Below are positions 17,005-25,328 of a stretch of 64,000 bases of DNA, one piece after another. The notes beneath the pieces are model-generated. The model had not been told where the DNA came from. It made no database searches and saw only the letters and a list, made by a program, of their open reading frames with translations. Each line of letters starts with the position of its first letter. The first letter of the stretch is position 1. Location of the stretch: assembly GCA_022835495.1 (NCBI GenBank), contig BQOK01000001.1:3472001-3536000 (forward strand). The letters are read 5' to 3'. This stretch comes from Oscillospiraceae bacterium (GTDB lineage: Bacteria; Bacillota; Clostridia; Oscillospirales; Ruminococcaceae). Made by a program: the position numbers and the translations under genes.

Positions 17005-17481
17005 TCACCGGGCGGCGTTCAGGTTCTGTTCCAAAATATCGCTGTAGACCTGAAGCACCCGGTCGAACATTTTCAGTTCCTCCACGGTGCAGCGGGCCAT
17101 CAGCCGCTCGGCAAAATCCTTTTCATTCTGTGCGTCGTAAGCCGCGTGCATTGCCGCCAGCTGCCGGCCTTCCGGAGTGGGGTAAAGATGCACCTCGCGG
17201 GCATTGCTCAAATGCTTTGCCCGCACCAGCAGCCCCTGCTTTTCCAGCTTGGTCACATTTTGCGAGGCCGCGCCCTTTGTGCGGCCCCACTGCTGGGCAA
17301 CCCGCCCCACCGTGATACCCGGTTCGTCGCACACGATGGCGAGAATATGCATTTCCACCATGCTGTGCTGTATCCCGTCGCCGTAATCGCGGGTCTGGTT
17401 CATATAATCCTGATACAGGCTCACAAACCGGTAAAATGCGGGCGTCTCCCGTTTTTTATTTTGGATTCCGGGTACTTCCAC
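17005..17481 (-). CDS. MarR-family transcriptional regulator
   Basis: A 158-residue winged-helix protein. The recognition region is GITVGRVAQQWGRTKGAASQNVTKLEKQGLL (about residues 55-85), with a wing around HLYPTPEGRQLAAMH and flanking dimerisation helices. It begins at a GTG (17481) with AGGAAAGG upstream. MarR proteins usually repress a neighbouring gene until a small phenolic, thiol or oxidant ligand releases them. The nearest target is the lyase-redoxin gene downstream in the same direction, whose promoter carries a matching palindrome. Only two cysteines are present, so redox sensing is not obvious. Confidence 0.9.
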   Translation of the reverse strand: MEVPGIQNKKRETPAFYRFVSLYQDYMNQTRDYGDGIQHSMVEMHILAIVCDEPGITVGRVAQQWGRTKGAASQNVTKLEKQGLLVRAKHLSNAREVHLYPTPEGRQLAAMHAAYDAQNEKDFAERLMARCTVEELKMFDRVLQVYSDILEQNLNAAR

Positions 17482-17596
17482 GCAGCAACAACCTTTCCTG
17501 GGAACCGGCCTTGGGCGTGCTTTCAGTGCTCAAACCGGATTTTTTTAATCGTACCATATTTTTTATATTTGGGCAAACCTTTGCCTTCACAGCAAA

Positions 17597-17634
17597 GCGC
17601 GGCTCCGGGGTAAAGCGCTGCCCCGAAGCCGCGC
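17597..17634 (-). terminator. GC-rich hairpin after dnaJ
   Basis: GCGCGGCTCCGGGG (17597-17610) and CCCCGAAGCCGCGC (17621-17634) pair along 14 positions with one G-U/mismatch. The stem begins 11 bases after the dnaJ stop. The following U-run on the minus strand is short (TTTGC), so termination may be partial. Confidence 0.55.
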
Positions 17635-17645
17635 CCCGCGGCCGA

Positions 17646-18842
17646 TCATTTGTTTTTATCGAATTTATCTTTTAAATTTTTAAAAAAGCCCTTGCGCTGT
17701 TCGTAATTCTCTTCCTTCAGGGTATTCTCAAACGCCTGCAGGGCCTCCCGCTGGGTGCGGTTTAGCTTTTTGGGGATTTCCACCGTGACCTTCACATACT
17801 CGTCGCCGCGGCCGCGGCCCCCCACGTACTGGATGCCCTTGCCCCGCAGCCGGAAGGTGGTTCCGCTCTGGGTCCCCTCGGGCACGGTGTACTCCACCTT
17901 ACCGTCTACGGTGGGTACCACGATGTCCGCCCCCAGCACGGCCTGGCTGTAGGTGATGGGCTCGGTAACCCACACATCGTAGCCGTCCCGCTCAAACATG
18001 GGGTCGGGCCGCACGGTCACAATCACGATCACGTCGCCTGCAGGCCCGCCGTTCGCGCCCGCGTCGCCCTGGCCCCGCAGGGCAATGCTCTGGTCGTCGC
18101 CAATGCCTGCGGGGATCTTGACCTCCAGGTTCTTCTTGGCGCTCACCTTCCCGCTGCCGTGGCAGTGGGCGCAGGGCGTTTTCACAATCTTGCCCTTGCC
18201 GCCGCAGCGGGAACAGGGCTGGCGCTGCTGCATGACCATACCGCCCATGCGCAGGTTGCGGTTCACATAACCGCTGCCGCCGCAGTCCGGGCACACCTCG
18301 GGGCTGGTCCCCTTGGCCGCGCCGGTGCCGCCGCACTCGCCGCAGGTATCCTGTTTGGCAATGGAAATGGTCTTGGTGCAGCCGTGCACTGCCTCCATAA
18401 AGCTGAGTACCAAGCTCACCCGCACGTCCGCGCCCTTGCGCGGGGCGTTCGGGTTTGCGCGCTGGCCGCCGCCAAAGCCAAAACCGCCGCCAAAAATATC
18501 GCCGAAGATATCGCCCAGGTCTACCCCGCCAAAGCCGCCGTTAAACCCGCCGAAACCGCCGCCGAAGCCGCCGCCGAAGCCGCCGGCCCCGCCGGCGCCC
18601 GCGCCGTAGCTGGGGTCCACCCCGGCAAAGCCGAACTGGTCATACCGGGCGCGTTTTTCCGCGTCGCCCAGCACTTCATAGGCCTCGTTCACTTCTTTGA
18701 ACTTGGCCTCGGCCTCCTTGTCGCCGGGGTTCAGGTCGGGGTGATATTTTTTGGCCTGTTTGCGATAGGCTTTTTTCAGCTCGTCGTCGCCGGCGTTTTT
18801 TGCAACGCCCAGGACTTCGTAATAATCGCGTTTTTCTGCCAT
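17646..18842 (-). CDS. dnaJ: Chaperone protein DnaJ (Hsp40)
   Basis: A 398-residue class-I Hsp40. The J domain (residues 1-70) has the HPD motif in [12 protein letters not shown] glycine-rich stretch (about 77-125, with FGGGFGGGF repeats) is followed by four CxxCxGxG zinc repeats ([32 protein letters not shown], about 155-225) and a C-terminal client-binding domain. It delivers unfolded proteins to DnaK and stimulates its ATPase. It is the last gene of the hrcA-grpE-dnaK-dnaJ run, 131 bases after dnaK. The fourth repeat has His in place of the usual Gly after the second Cys. Confidence 0.98.
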   Translation of the reverse strand: MAEKRDYYEVLGVAKNAGDDELKKAYRKQAKKYHPDLNPGDKEAEAKFKEVNEAYEVLGDAEKRARYDQFGFAGVDPSYGAGAGGAGGFGGGFGGGFGGFNGGFGGVDLGDIFGDIFGGGFGFGGGQRANPNAPRKGADVRVSLVLSFMEAVHGCTKTISIAKQDTCGECGGTGAAKGTSPEVCPDCGGSGYVNRNLRMGGMVMQQRQPCSRCGGKGKIVKTPCAHCHGSGKVSAKKNLEVKIPAGIGDDQSIALRGQGDAGANGGPAGDVIVIVTVRPDPMFERDGYDVWVTEPITYSQAVLGADIVVPTVDGKVEYTVPEGTQSGTTFRLRGKGIQYVGGRGRGDEYVKVTVEIPKKLNRTQREALQAFENTLKEENYEQRKGFFKNLKDKFDKNK

Positions 18843-18973
18843 TGCTCGTTCACCTATGTCTGCCCGCGGGGCGGGCCCCCCTCTAAAAGAATTGCGGGCC
18901 CCTTTGCCCCTTGCGGGCGGCCCTTACCCAGAACGCCTCCCCTCGCGGGAGGGGAGGCTCGGGAAATTTTATT

Positions 18974-20800
18974 TTACACTTCTTTGAAGTCCGCGTCAAC
19001 CACGCCGTCGTCCGGTTTGCCCGGCTCGGGGGCAGGGCCGGCCTCAGGGCCGGGGCCCTGCTGGGCCTGCGCGCTCTTGTAAAGCTCTTCGCTCACGGCG
19101 TAAAACGCCTTCTGCACCTCGTCCTGTTTTGCCTTGATGGCCTCGATATCGGTGCCCTTGAGCGCTTCCTTCAATTCGCCCAGCTTTGCTTCCACCTCGG
19201 CCTTTTTGCCCGCGTCCACCTTGTCGCCCAGCTCGGCCAGGCTCTTTTCGGTCTGGAATACCAGCTGGTCGGCGCCGTTGCGCACGTCGATCTCCTCGCG
19301 GTGCTTTTTGTCCTCGGCGGCAAACTGCTCGGCCTCCTTAACGGCCTTGTCGATGTCGTCCTTGCTCATGTTGGTGGAGGCGGTAATGGTGATGCTCTGC
19401 TCCTTGCCGCTGCCCAAATCCTTGGCGGAAACGTGCACGATGCCGTTCGCGTCGATGTCGAAGGTCACCTCTATCTGGGGCACGCCGCGGGGCGCGGCGG
19501 GAATACCGTCCAGCTTGAACATGCCCAGGCTCTTGTTGTCCTTGGCAAACTCGCGCTCGCCCTGCAGCACGTTCACTTCCACGCTGGGCTGGTTGTCAGC
19601 GGCAGTGGAGAAGATCTGGCTTTTCTTGGTGGGAATGGTGGTGTTGCGCTCGATGATCTTGGTGCACACGCCGCCCAGGGTCTCGATGCCCAGGGAAAGC
19701 GGGGTCACGTCCAGCAGCAGGATGCCGCCCACTTCCTTGTTCAGCACACCGCCCTGGATGGCCGCGCCGATGGCCACGCACTCGTCCGGGTTGATGCCCT
19801 TGAAGGGCTCGCAGCCCATCTCTTTTTTCACAGCCTCCTGCACGGCGGGGATGCGGGTGGAACCGCCCACCAGCAGCACCTTGTGCAGCTCGCCGGCCTT
19901 CAGTCCGGCGTCGGCCATGGCCTTGCGCACGGGGCCCATGGTGCGCTCCACCAGATCGGCGGTCAGCGCATCGAACTGGGCGCGGGTCAGGCTGGTATCC
20001 AGGTGCTTGGGGCCGGTGGCGTCGGCGGTGATAAAGGGCAGGTTGATGGCGGTGGACGCAACGCCGGACAGCTCGATCTTCGCCTTCTCGGCGGCTTCCT
20101 TCAGCCGCTGGGCAGCCATCTTGTCCTTGCGCAGGTCAATGCCGTTCTCTTTCTGGAAGCCGTCGGCCAGCCAGTCGATGATGCGCTGGTCAAAGTCGTC
20201 GCCGCCCAGGTGGGTGTCGCCGTTGGTGGCCAGCACCTCGGTCACGCCGTCGCCCATCTCAATGACCGACACGTCGAAGGTGCCGCCGCCCAGGTCGTAC
20301 ACCATGATCTTCTGGTCGTTGTCCTTATCGGCACCGTAGGCCAGGGCCGCGGCGGTGGGCTCGTTGATGATGCGGCGCACGTTCAGCCCCGCAACCGTGC
20401 CGGCGTCCTTGGTGGCCTGGCGCTGGCTGTCGTTGAAGTAGGCGGGCACGGTGATGACCGCCTCGGTCACGGTCTCGCCCAGATACGCCTCGGCGTCCGC
20501 TTTCAGCTTTGCCAGGATCATGGCGCTGATCTGCTGGGGGTTATAATCCTTGCTGTCGATGGACACCTTGTAGTCGGTGCCCATGTGGCGCTTGATGCTG
20601 CTCACGGTGCGCTCGGGGTTGGTGATGGCCTGGCGCTTTGCCACCTGGCCCACCAGCCGCTCGCCGGTCTTGGTAAAGCCCACCACGCTGGGGGTGGTGC
20701 GGGCTCCCTCGGCGTTTGCAATCACAACGGGCTCGCCGCCCTCGATTACAGCCACACAGCTGTTGGTGGTGCCCAAGTCAATGCCAATAATTTTACTCAT
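18974..20800 (-). CDS. dnaK: Molecular chaperone DnaK (Hsp70)
   Basis: A 608-residue Hsp70. The ATPase domain (residues 1-360) opens [16 protein letters not shown] and contains the phosphate-loop [11 protein letters not shown] and the [14 protein letters not shown] motif. The linker [14 protein letters not shown] and substrate-binding domain follow, then a helical lid and a glycine/proline-rich tail ending [12 protein letters not shown]. It folds and refolds proteins with DnaJ and GrpE. An AGGAGAGAAG ribosome site precedes the ATG. The gene is under the CIRCE-controlled hrcA promoter. Confidence 0.99.
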   Translation of the reverse strand: MSKIIGIDLGTTNSCVAVIEGGEPVVIANAEGARTTPSVVGFTKTGERLVGQVAKRQAITNPERTVSSIKRHMGTDYKVSIDSKDYNPQQISAMILAKLKADAEAYLGETVTEAVITVPAYFNDSQRQATKDAGTVAGLNVRRIINEPTAAALAYGADKDNDQKIMVYDLGGGTFDVSVIEMGDGVTEVLATNGDTHLGGDDFDQRIIDWLADGFQKENGIDLRKDKMAAQRLKEAAEKAKIELSGVASTAINLPFITADATGPKHLDTSLTRAQFDALTADLVERTMGPVRKAMADAGLKAGELHKVLLVGGSTRIPAVQEAVKKEMGCEPFKGINPDECVAIGAAIQGGVLNKEVGGILLLDVTPLSLGIETLGGVCTKIIERNTTIPTKKSQIFSTAADNQPSVEVNVLQGEREFAKDNKSLGMFKLDGIPAAPRGVPQIEVTFDIDANGIVHVSAKDLGSGKEQSITITASTNMSKDDIDKAVKEAEQFAAEDKKHREEIDVRNGADQLVFQTEKSLAELGDKVDAGKKAEVEAKLGELKEALKGTDIEAIKAKQDEVQKAFYAVSEELYKSAQAQQGPGPEAGPAPEPGKPDDGVVDADFKEV

Positions 20801-20901
20801 AGTATCTTCTCTCCTTATTTACACAAAAAGTTGTTGTTTTAAGCGTTACTCTTTCGGAAAAAGGGCCTGCGCCCTTGGGAACTCTGTTCTGCCGGGGCGG
20901 C

Positions 20902-21498
20902 CTATTCCGCCACCACCACGGTGGCGTGGCGCACCACCTTATCGCCCAGCTTGTAGCCCTTCTGGAACACCTGCACCACGGTGCCGCTCTCCTGCCCTTC
21001 TGCGGCGGGCTGCTGCATCACAGCGCTGTGTACCTCGGGGTCAAAAGGCAGGTTCAGGGCCGGGATCTCTTCCACCTTCAGGGCCTCGAAGGCAGCCGCG
21101 GCCTTTTCCAGGGTCATGACCACGCCCTTTTTATAGGCCTCGTCGGTGGTGGGTGCGTTTGCTGCCATTTCCAGTGTGTCCAAAATGGTCAGGATCTTTT
21201 CCACCGCGTGGCTCACGCCGTTGCCGAACGCCGAGTCCTGTTCGCGGGCCGAGCGCTTTCGGAAGTTATCATACTCGGCTGCGGTGCGCAGCAGCTGATC
21301 CCGAAGCTGCGCAGTTTCCTTTTCCGCCGCGTCGGCCTTGGCCTTGGCGGCCTCCAGCTCGGCGGCAAGATCCTTTTTCTTTTCCGCCTTCTCCTTTTTG
21401 GGGTTTTTCACCGCTTCCTTTTCAGGCTGCGTGCCTTCTGTGCTCGGGGCGGCTTCTGCCTGCGGCTCCGCCGCCGGGGTGGTCTTTTCGTCCGTCAT
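20902..21498 (-). CDS. grpE: Nucleotide exchange factor GrpE
   Basis: A 198-residue GrpE. A charged, Glu/Lys-rich N-terminal coiled coil (residues 1-90) is followed by the signature LRTAAEYDNFRKRSAREQ, and the C-terminal beta domain has the GTVVQVFQKGYKLGDKVVRHATV motif. It releases ADP from DnaK. Its ATG overlaps the hrcA stop by four bases (ATGA), so the two are translationally coupled. Confidence 0.98.
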   Translation of the reverse strand: MTDEKTTPAAEPQAEAAPSTEGTQPEKEAVKNPKKEKAEKKKDLAAELEAAKAKADAAEKETAQLRDQLLRTAAEYDNFRKRSAREQDSAFGNGVSHAVEKILTILDTLEMAANAPTTDEAYKKGVVMTLEKAAAAFEALKVEEIPALNLPFDPEVHSAVMQQPAAEGQESGTVVQVFQKGYKLGDKVVRHATVVVAE

Positions 21499-22529
21499 AC
21501 GTTATCCTCCTGTGCCTGGCCGGTCATACACTCGCCCAGCTTCAAGGCAAAATGGTCCAAAATGGGAATCAGCTGTTCAAACGGCATGCGCGCGGGGCCC
21601 AGTAGGGCGATGGCGCCGGTAAGGCCGCCGCCCGCCAGGTACCGTTTGCTCATCACGCACAGGCCCGGCATCGGGCGCTGCAGATCCTCGCCCAGCAGTA
21701 CGGTGGTGCGGCCCGTGCGGGGGGTGATCAGCCGGCCCGCGCGCTCCTGGTCGGCAAAGAGCTCCATGACCCGGGGCAGGTACTCCCCCAGTTCCGGCCA
21801 GCGCATCAGGTATTGCTGCCCTTCCAGGTAGGTCCGCGCCTTTGCGGCCTCCTGCAGCAGGGCCGCCGCCGCGTTTACCACCGGGTACAGCGCGGGGCCT
21901 TTGCCCCCCAGCTCTGCGGCGATGCCCGCCAGCACCGATCCGGTCAGGTCTGCCGGGGCCACAAAGGTGAGCTGCCGGTTAAGCACCTCGGCCAGCAGGG
22001 CCGCGTCCGCCCGGGTAAGGCCGGTCTCCAGCCGCGCCACCCGGGTGCGCACCCCTCCCGCACTGGTCACAGCCAGCACCGCGGCGGAGTAGCGGCCCAC
22101 CTGCACCACCTCAAAGTGGGCGATGCACAGATCGTCCGAGCGGGGGGTGGTGGCCGCCACCGTATAACCGGTGTATTCGGCCAGGGCGCGGGCGGCGCCG
22201 GCCGCCAGCCGTTCGGGTTCGTAATCCAGGCCGGCGAAAACGCGGTCGATCTCGGTGTGCTGGCGCTGGCTCAGGCCTCCTTTGGGGCGCATCAGGTGAT
22301 CCAGATAGTATCGGTACCCCTTGGCGCTGGGCACCCGCCCCGCGCTTGTGTGAGGCTGTTCCAGCAGCCCCAGCTTTGTGAGGGCCGCCATCTCGTTGCG
22401 CAGGGTCGCGCTGGAAACGCTCATGTTCAGATACTGGCACAGCAGCCCCGAGCCCACCGGCTCGCCGCCCTCGGTGTACAGGGCCACAATGGCCTCCAGC
22501 ACGCGCTGTTTCCGATCGTCCATCGCCAT
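21495..22529 (-). CDS. hrcA: Heat-inducible transcription repressor HrcA
   Basis: A 344-residue repressor. The N-terminal winged helix (residues 1-75; MSVSSATLRNEMAALTKLGLLEQPHTSAGRVPS) is characteristic of HrcA, followed by the GAF-like and inserted dimerisation domains ending in the PFEQLIPILDHFALKL region. It binds CIRCE DNA and is kept active by GroE; heat titrates GroE and derepresses the operon. It is the first gene of the operon, 26 bases downstream of a perfect CIRCE site, so it represses itself and dnaK/dnaJ. Confidence 0.98.
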   Translation of the reverse strand: MAMDDRKQRVLEAIVALYTEGGEPVGSGLLCQYLNMSVSSATLRNEMAALTKLGLLEQPHTSAGRVPSAKGYRYYLDHLMRPKGGLSQRQHTEIDRVFAGLDYEPERLAAGAARALAEYTGYTVAATTPRSDDLCIAHFEVVQVGRYSAAVLAVTSAGGVRTRVARLETGLTRADAALLAEVLNRQLTFVAPADLTGSVLAGIAAELGGKGPALYPVVNAAAALLQEAAKARTYLEGQQYLMRWPELGEYLPRVMELFADQERAGRLITPRTGRTTVLLGEDLQRPMPGLCVMSKRYLAGGGLTGAIALLGPARMPFEQLIPILDHFALKLGECMTGQAQEDNV

Positions 22530-22554
22530 TGCCCTGCACCTCGCTTTTTGTGTT

Positions 22555-22581
22555 TTAGCACTCTATCGTTTCGAGTGCTAA
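22555..22581. promoter_or_regulatory. CIRCE operator (HrcA-binding site)
   Basis: TTAGCACTC at 22555-22563, nine bases, then GAGTGCTAA at 22573-22581: an exact match to the CIRCE consensus. It lies between the promoter and the hrcA start codon, the canonical position for heat-shock repression. Confidence 0.98.
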
Positions 22582-22585
22582 ATTT

Positions 22586-22613
22586 ATTTTACTCTATTTT
22601 ATACGTCTGTCAA
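22586..22613 (-). promoter_or_regulatory. Sigma-A promoter of the hrcA operon
   Basis: On the minus strand TTGACA (22608-22613) is followed after 16 bases by TAAAAT (22586-22591), directly before the CIRCE element. No separate stress-sigma promoter is evident. Confidence 0.8.
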
Positions 22614-22674
22614 GGGGTGGGTGCAAAATTTTTAAAAGTTTCATGATTTGTTCACACCCCGGTCCGCCGGGGCG

Positions 22675-22708
22675 CAAAAAAGCCGCGGCGGCAGATACCG
22701 GCGCGGCT
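22675..22708 (-). terminator. Terminator after spoVT
   Basis: On the minus strand AGCCGCG (22702-22708) pairs with CGCGGCT (22681-22687) and five Ts follow. It lies 28 bases after the spoVT stop and before the heat-shock promoter. Confidence 0.65.
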
Positions 22709-22735
22709 GAAAAGTGCGGTCAAAACGGCAGGCGG

Positions 22736-23278
22736 TCATTCCTCCATCTGCTTTGCCAAAAAGGCGGCGGCGATCCAGATCGCCTTTTGCTCCTCTGCGG
22801 TGGGCGTGGCGGTTTTGTCGTCGGTGAGCAGCAGCACCGCGCCCGCCACATCCCCCGCGGCAATGATGGGGCAGGCAATGTGGATGTGCCGGCTTGCCCC
22901 CTCGCAGGGGAACACCCGCTCAGCCCCCTCCCCCGGGTGCAGGAACGGTTTGCGGGCGTCCATGATCTTTTCCAGCGGAATGCTGACCCGCTTTTCCGCG
23001 CACTCGCGCCGGGCGGCACCCGCCGCGGCGATCACGCTGTCCCGGTCGCACACCAGCGCGGTGTGCCCCAGGGCTTTTTGCAGCACCTCCACGTACTGGG
23101 CCGCAAAATCGGCCAGTTCGCCGATGGGGGAATACTTTTTAAAGATCACCTCGCCGTCGCCGGTGGTGAAGATCTCCAGGGGATCGCCCTCCCGGATGCG
23201 CTGGGTGCGGCGGATCTCCTTGGGGATGACCACCCGGCCCAAATCGTCGATACGGCGCACGATACCTGTTGCTTTCAT
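22736..23278 (-). CDS. spoVT: Stage V sporulation protein T, AbrB/GAF regulator
   Basis: A 180-residue protein. The N-terminal swapped-hairpin AbrB domain (residues 1-50; MKATGIVRRIDDLGRVVIPKEIRRT) is followed by a GAF-like C-terminal domain (about 55-180), the exact architecture and length of SpoVT. SpoVT fine-tunes forespore gene expression during spore development. Its presence supports a spore-forming lineage. A second AbrB-like protein without the GAF domain is encoded at 46017-46352. The gene stands alone between two terminators. Confidence 0.95.
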   Translation of the reverse strand: MKATGIVRRIDDLGRVVIPKEIRRTQRIREGDPLEIFTTGDGEVIFKKYSPIGELADFAAQYVEVLQKALGHTALVCDRDSVIAAAGAARRECAEKRVSIPLEKIMDARKPFLHPGEGAERVFPCEGASRHIHIACPIIAAGDVAGAVLLLTDDKTATPTAEEQKAIWIAAAFLAKQMEE

Positions 23279-23356
23279 GGCAGTTCCCTCCGTGGGCTCA
23301 TTGCGAGCCTTGCTTTGTTACGAGGGTTAGTATCTGCCAGAAAAACCAATTTATGC

Positions 23357-23386
23357 AAAAAGGCCCGTCAAAAGACGGGCCTTTTT
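23357..23386. terminator. Bidirectional terminator between the ABC exporter and spoVT
   Basis: AAAAAGGCCCGTC and GACGGGCCTTTTT form a perfect 13-bp stem around AAAA. It lies downstream of the exporter gene, which ends at 23452 on the minus strand, and upstream of spoVT. Confidence 0.8.
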
Positions 23387-23451
23387 ATTTCTTCCTGGTA
23401 AAAAGTTCATTCCCATTATCCTGCATTTCACTGCGCGGCGGCGGCCATTTT

Positions 23452-25233
23452 TCATGCCTGCATGGCAGGCGCCGCCTCTTCCCCGTTCACAAGCCCATTC
23501 CACAGCCGGTAATAGGTGCCCTGCTTTGCCAGCAACTCGGCATGGGTGCCCTGCTCCTCAATGCCGGTGGCCCCCAACACCAAAATTCGGTCGGCATGCT
23601 GGATGGTGGTGAGCCGGTGGGCAATGGTCAGGGTGGTGCGCCCCACGGCCAGCTGCTCCAGGCTTTTGCCCACCAGCACCTCGCTCTCGTTGTCCAGCGC
23701 GCTGGTGGCTTCGTCCAGGATCAGGATGGGCGGGTTTTTCAAAAACACCCGGGCAATGGCGATCCGCTGCTTCTGCCCGCCCGACAGCTTGACCCCACGC
23801 TCGCCCACATAGGTGTCGTACCCGTCCTTAAGCGCAGCGATAAACTCGTGCGCGCCGGCCAGCCGGGCCGCGGCCTCCACCTCCTGCCGGGAGGCGCCGG
23901 GTTTGCCGTAGGCAATGTTTTCGTATACGCTGCCGCTGAACAGATACACGTCCTGCTGCACCACGCCGATCGCCCCCCGCAGGCTCTTCAGCGTCACCGA
24001 GCGCACGTCCTGCCCGTCGATCAAAATGCGGCCGCCGGTCACGTCATAAAAGCGCGGGATCAGGTTGCACAGGGTGGTCTTGCCCCCGCCCGAGGGGCCC
24101 ACCAGCGCCAGCTTTTCGCCGGGGTGCACCTCCAGGTCCACATGGCGCAGCACCTGGTTGTGGTCGTCGGGGTATTCAAAGCTCACGTCCTCAAACCGGA
24201 TGCAGCCCTTCTGCACCTGCAGAGGCAGGGCGCCGGGCCCGTCCAGGATCTCCACGTCCGCGTCCATGATCTCGCAAAAGCGCTCGATGCCTGTCATGCC
24301 GCGCTGGAACTGCTCGGCAAATTCCACAATGCGGCGGATGGTGGCGATCAGGGTGGTGACGTACAGCATATAAGCCACCATATCGCCCGCGCCGATACGC
24401 CCGCTCACCAAAAACAGCCCGCCCGCCACGATTACCACCAGGTACATCAGGCCGTCAAACAGGCGGGTGGAAGTCTGGAACGCGGCCATGAAGCGGTAGG
24501 TCTGTTTTTTGATCGCCTGGAACGCGGCGTTGTCCCGCTCGAACTTTTCCTTTTCCACCTCCTCGTTGGCAAAGGCCTTGACCACCCGCTCGCCCAAAAG
24601 GCTGTCTTCAATGCGGGCGTTCAGCTCGCCGATCTGTACCCGCTGGCGGCGGTAGGCCGCCCGAACCTTCAGGTTAATGCCGGTGGACACCACCGCCATC
24701 AGGGGCACACAGGCAAACAGGATGAGGGTCAGCGCCACGCTGGACTGGCACAGGATCACAAAGCTCACCGCAATCTTGATGGCGGCGATGAAGAATTCCT
24801 CCGGGCAGTGGTGGGCAAACTCGGTCACATCAAACAGGTCGTTGGTGATGCGGCCCATGATCTGGCCCACCTTGGTGTTGGAGTAATAGGTATAGCCCAG
24901 CCTTTGCAGGTGGGCGAAGGCGTCGCGGCGCATGTCGGTCTCCACATAAACGCCCATCACATGGCCCATGTCCGCCATGTAGTAGTTGGCCGCGCCGTCG
25001 ATAAGCCGCAGCACCAGATAAAGCCCCCCCAGCCGCAGCACCGCGCCCGCCGTGAGGGCGGCCAGGTTCGTCATGGCCGTGTTGGTGAGATAGCGCATGA
25101 TGAGCGGCAGCACCATGTCGCAGATGGTGGTGAGGGCGGCGCAGAACAGGTCGAACACCAGAACGCGCCTGTATTTTTTCAGGTAGGGCCAGAACCGCCG
25201 CAGCAGGCCCTTTTTGCGGGATGTTTTCTGCAT
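23452..25233 (-). CDS. ABC exporter, fused permease and ATPase
   Basis: A 593-residue half-transporter of the multidrug/lipid exporter type. Six membrane helices occupy about residues 20-320. The nucleotide-binding domain follows with Walker A VGPSGGGKTTL, Q-loop VVQQDVYLF, signature LSGGQKQRIAIARVFL, Walker B ILILDEATSALD and H-loop IAHRLTTIQ. It works as a dimer, probably homodimeric because no partner half lies nearby. It exports lipids, peptides or drugs; the substrate cannot be inferred. An ACGGAGGAGC ribosome site precedes the ATG. Confidence 0.95.
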   Translation of the reverse strand: MQKTSRKKGLLRRFWPYLKKYRRVLVFDLFCAALTTICDMVLPLIMRYLTNTAMTNLAALTAGAVLRLGGLYLVLRLIDGAANYYMADMGHVMGVYVETDMRRDAFAHLQRLGYTYYSNTKVGQIMGRITNDLFDVTEFAHHCPEEFFIAAIKIAVSFVILCQSSVALTLILFACVPLMAVVSTGINLKVRAAYRRQRVQIGELNARIEDSLLGERVVKAFANEEVEKEKFERDNAAFQAIKKQTYRFMAAFQTSTRLFDGLMYLVVIVAGGLFLVSGRIGAGDMVAYMLYVTTLIATIRRIVEFAEQFQRGMTGIERFCEIMDADVEILDGPGALPLQVQKGCIRFEDVSFEYPDDHNQVLRHVDLEVHPGEKLALVGPSGGGKTTLCNLIPRFYDVTGGRILIDGQDVRSVTLKSLRGAIGVVQQDVYLFSGSVYENIAYGKPGASRQEVEAAARLAGAHEFIAALKDGYDTYVGERGVKLSGGQKQRIAIARVFLKNPPILILDEATSALDNESEVLVGKSLEQLAVGRTTLTIAHRLTTIQHADRILVLGATGIEEQGTHAELLAKQGTYYRLWNGLVNGEEAAPAMQA

Positions 25234-25328
25234 GAAGCTCCTCCGTTTATCCGCTTTGAAAAACGTTTGTACGAAAAGCCGGAGAGGCCGGAAAACCGGC
25301 CCCTCCGGGGGTAAATCGATCAGGTCTG

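Noticed and set aside
18911-20842. Long plus-strand frame opposite dnaK
   Set aside because: It mirrors dnaK exactly and is a composition artefact; dnaK is unmistakable on the other strand.
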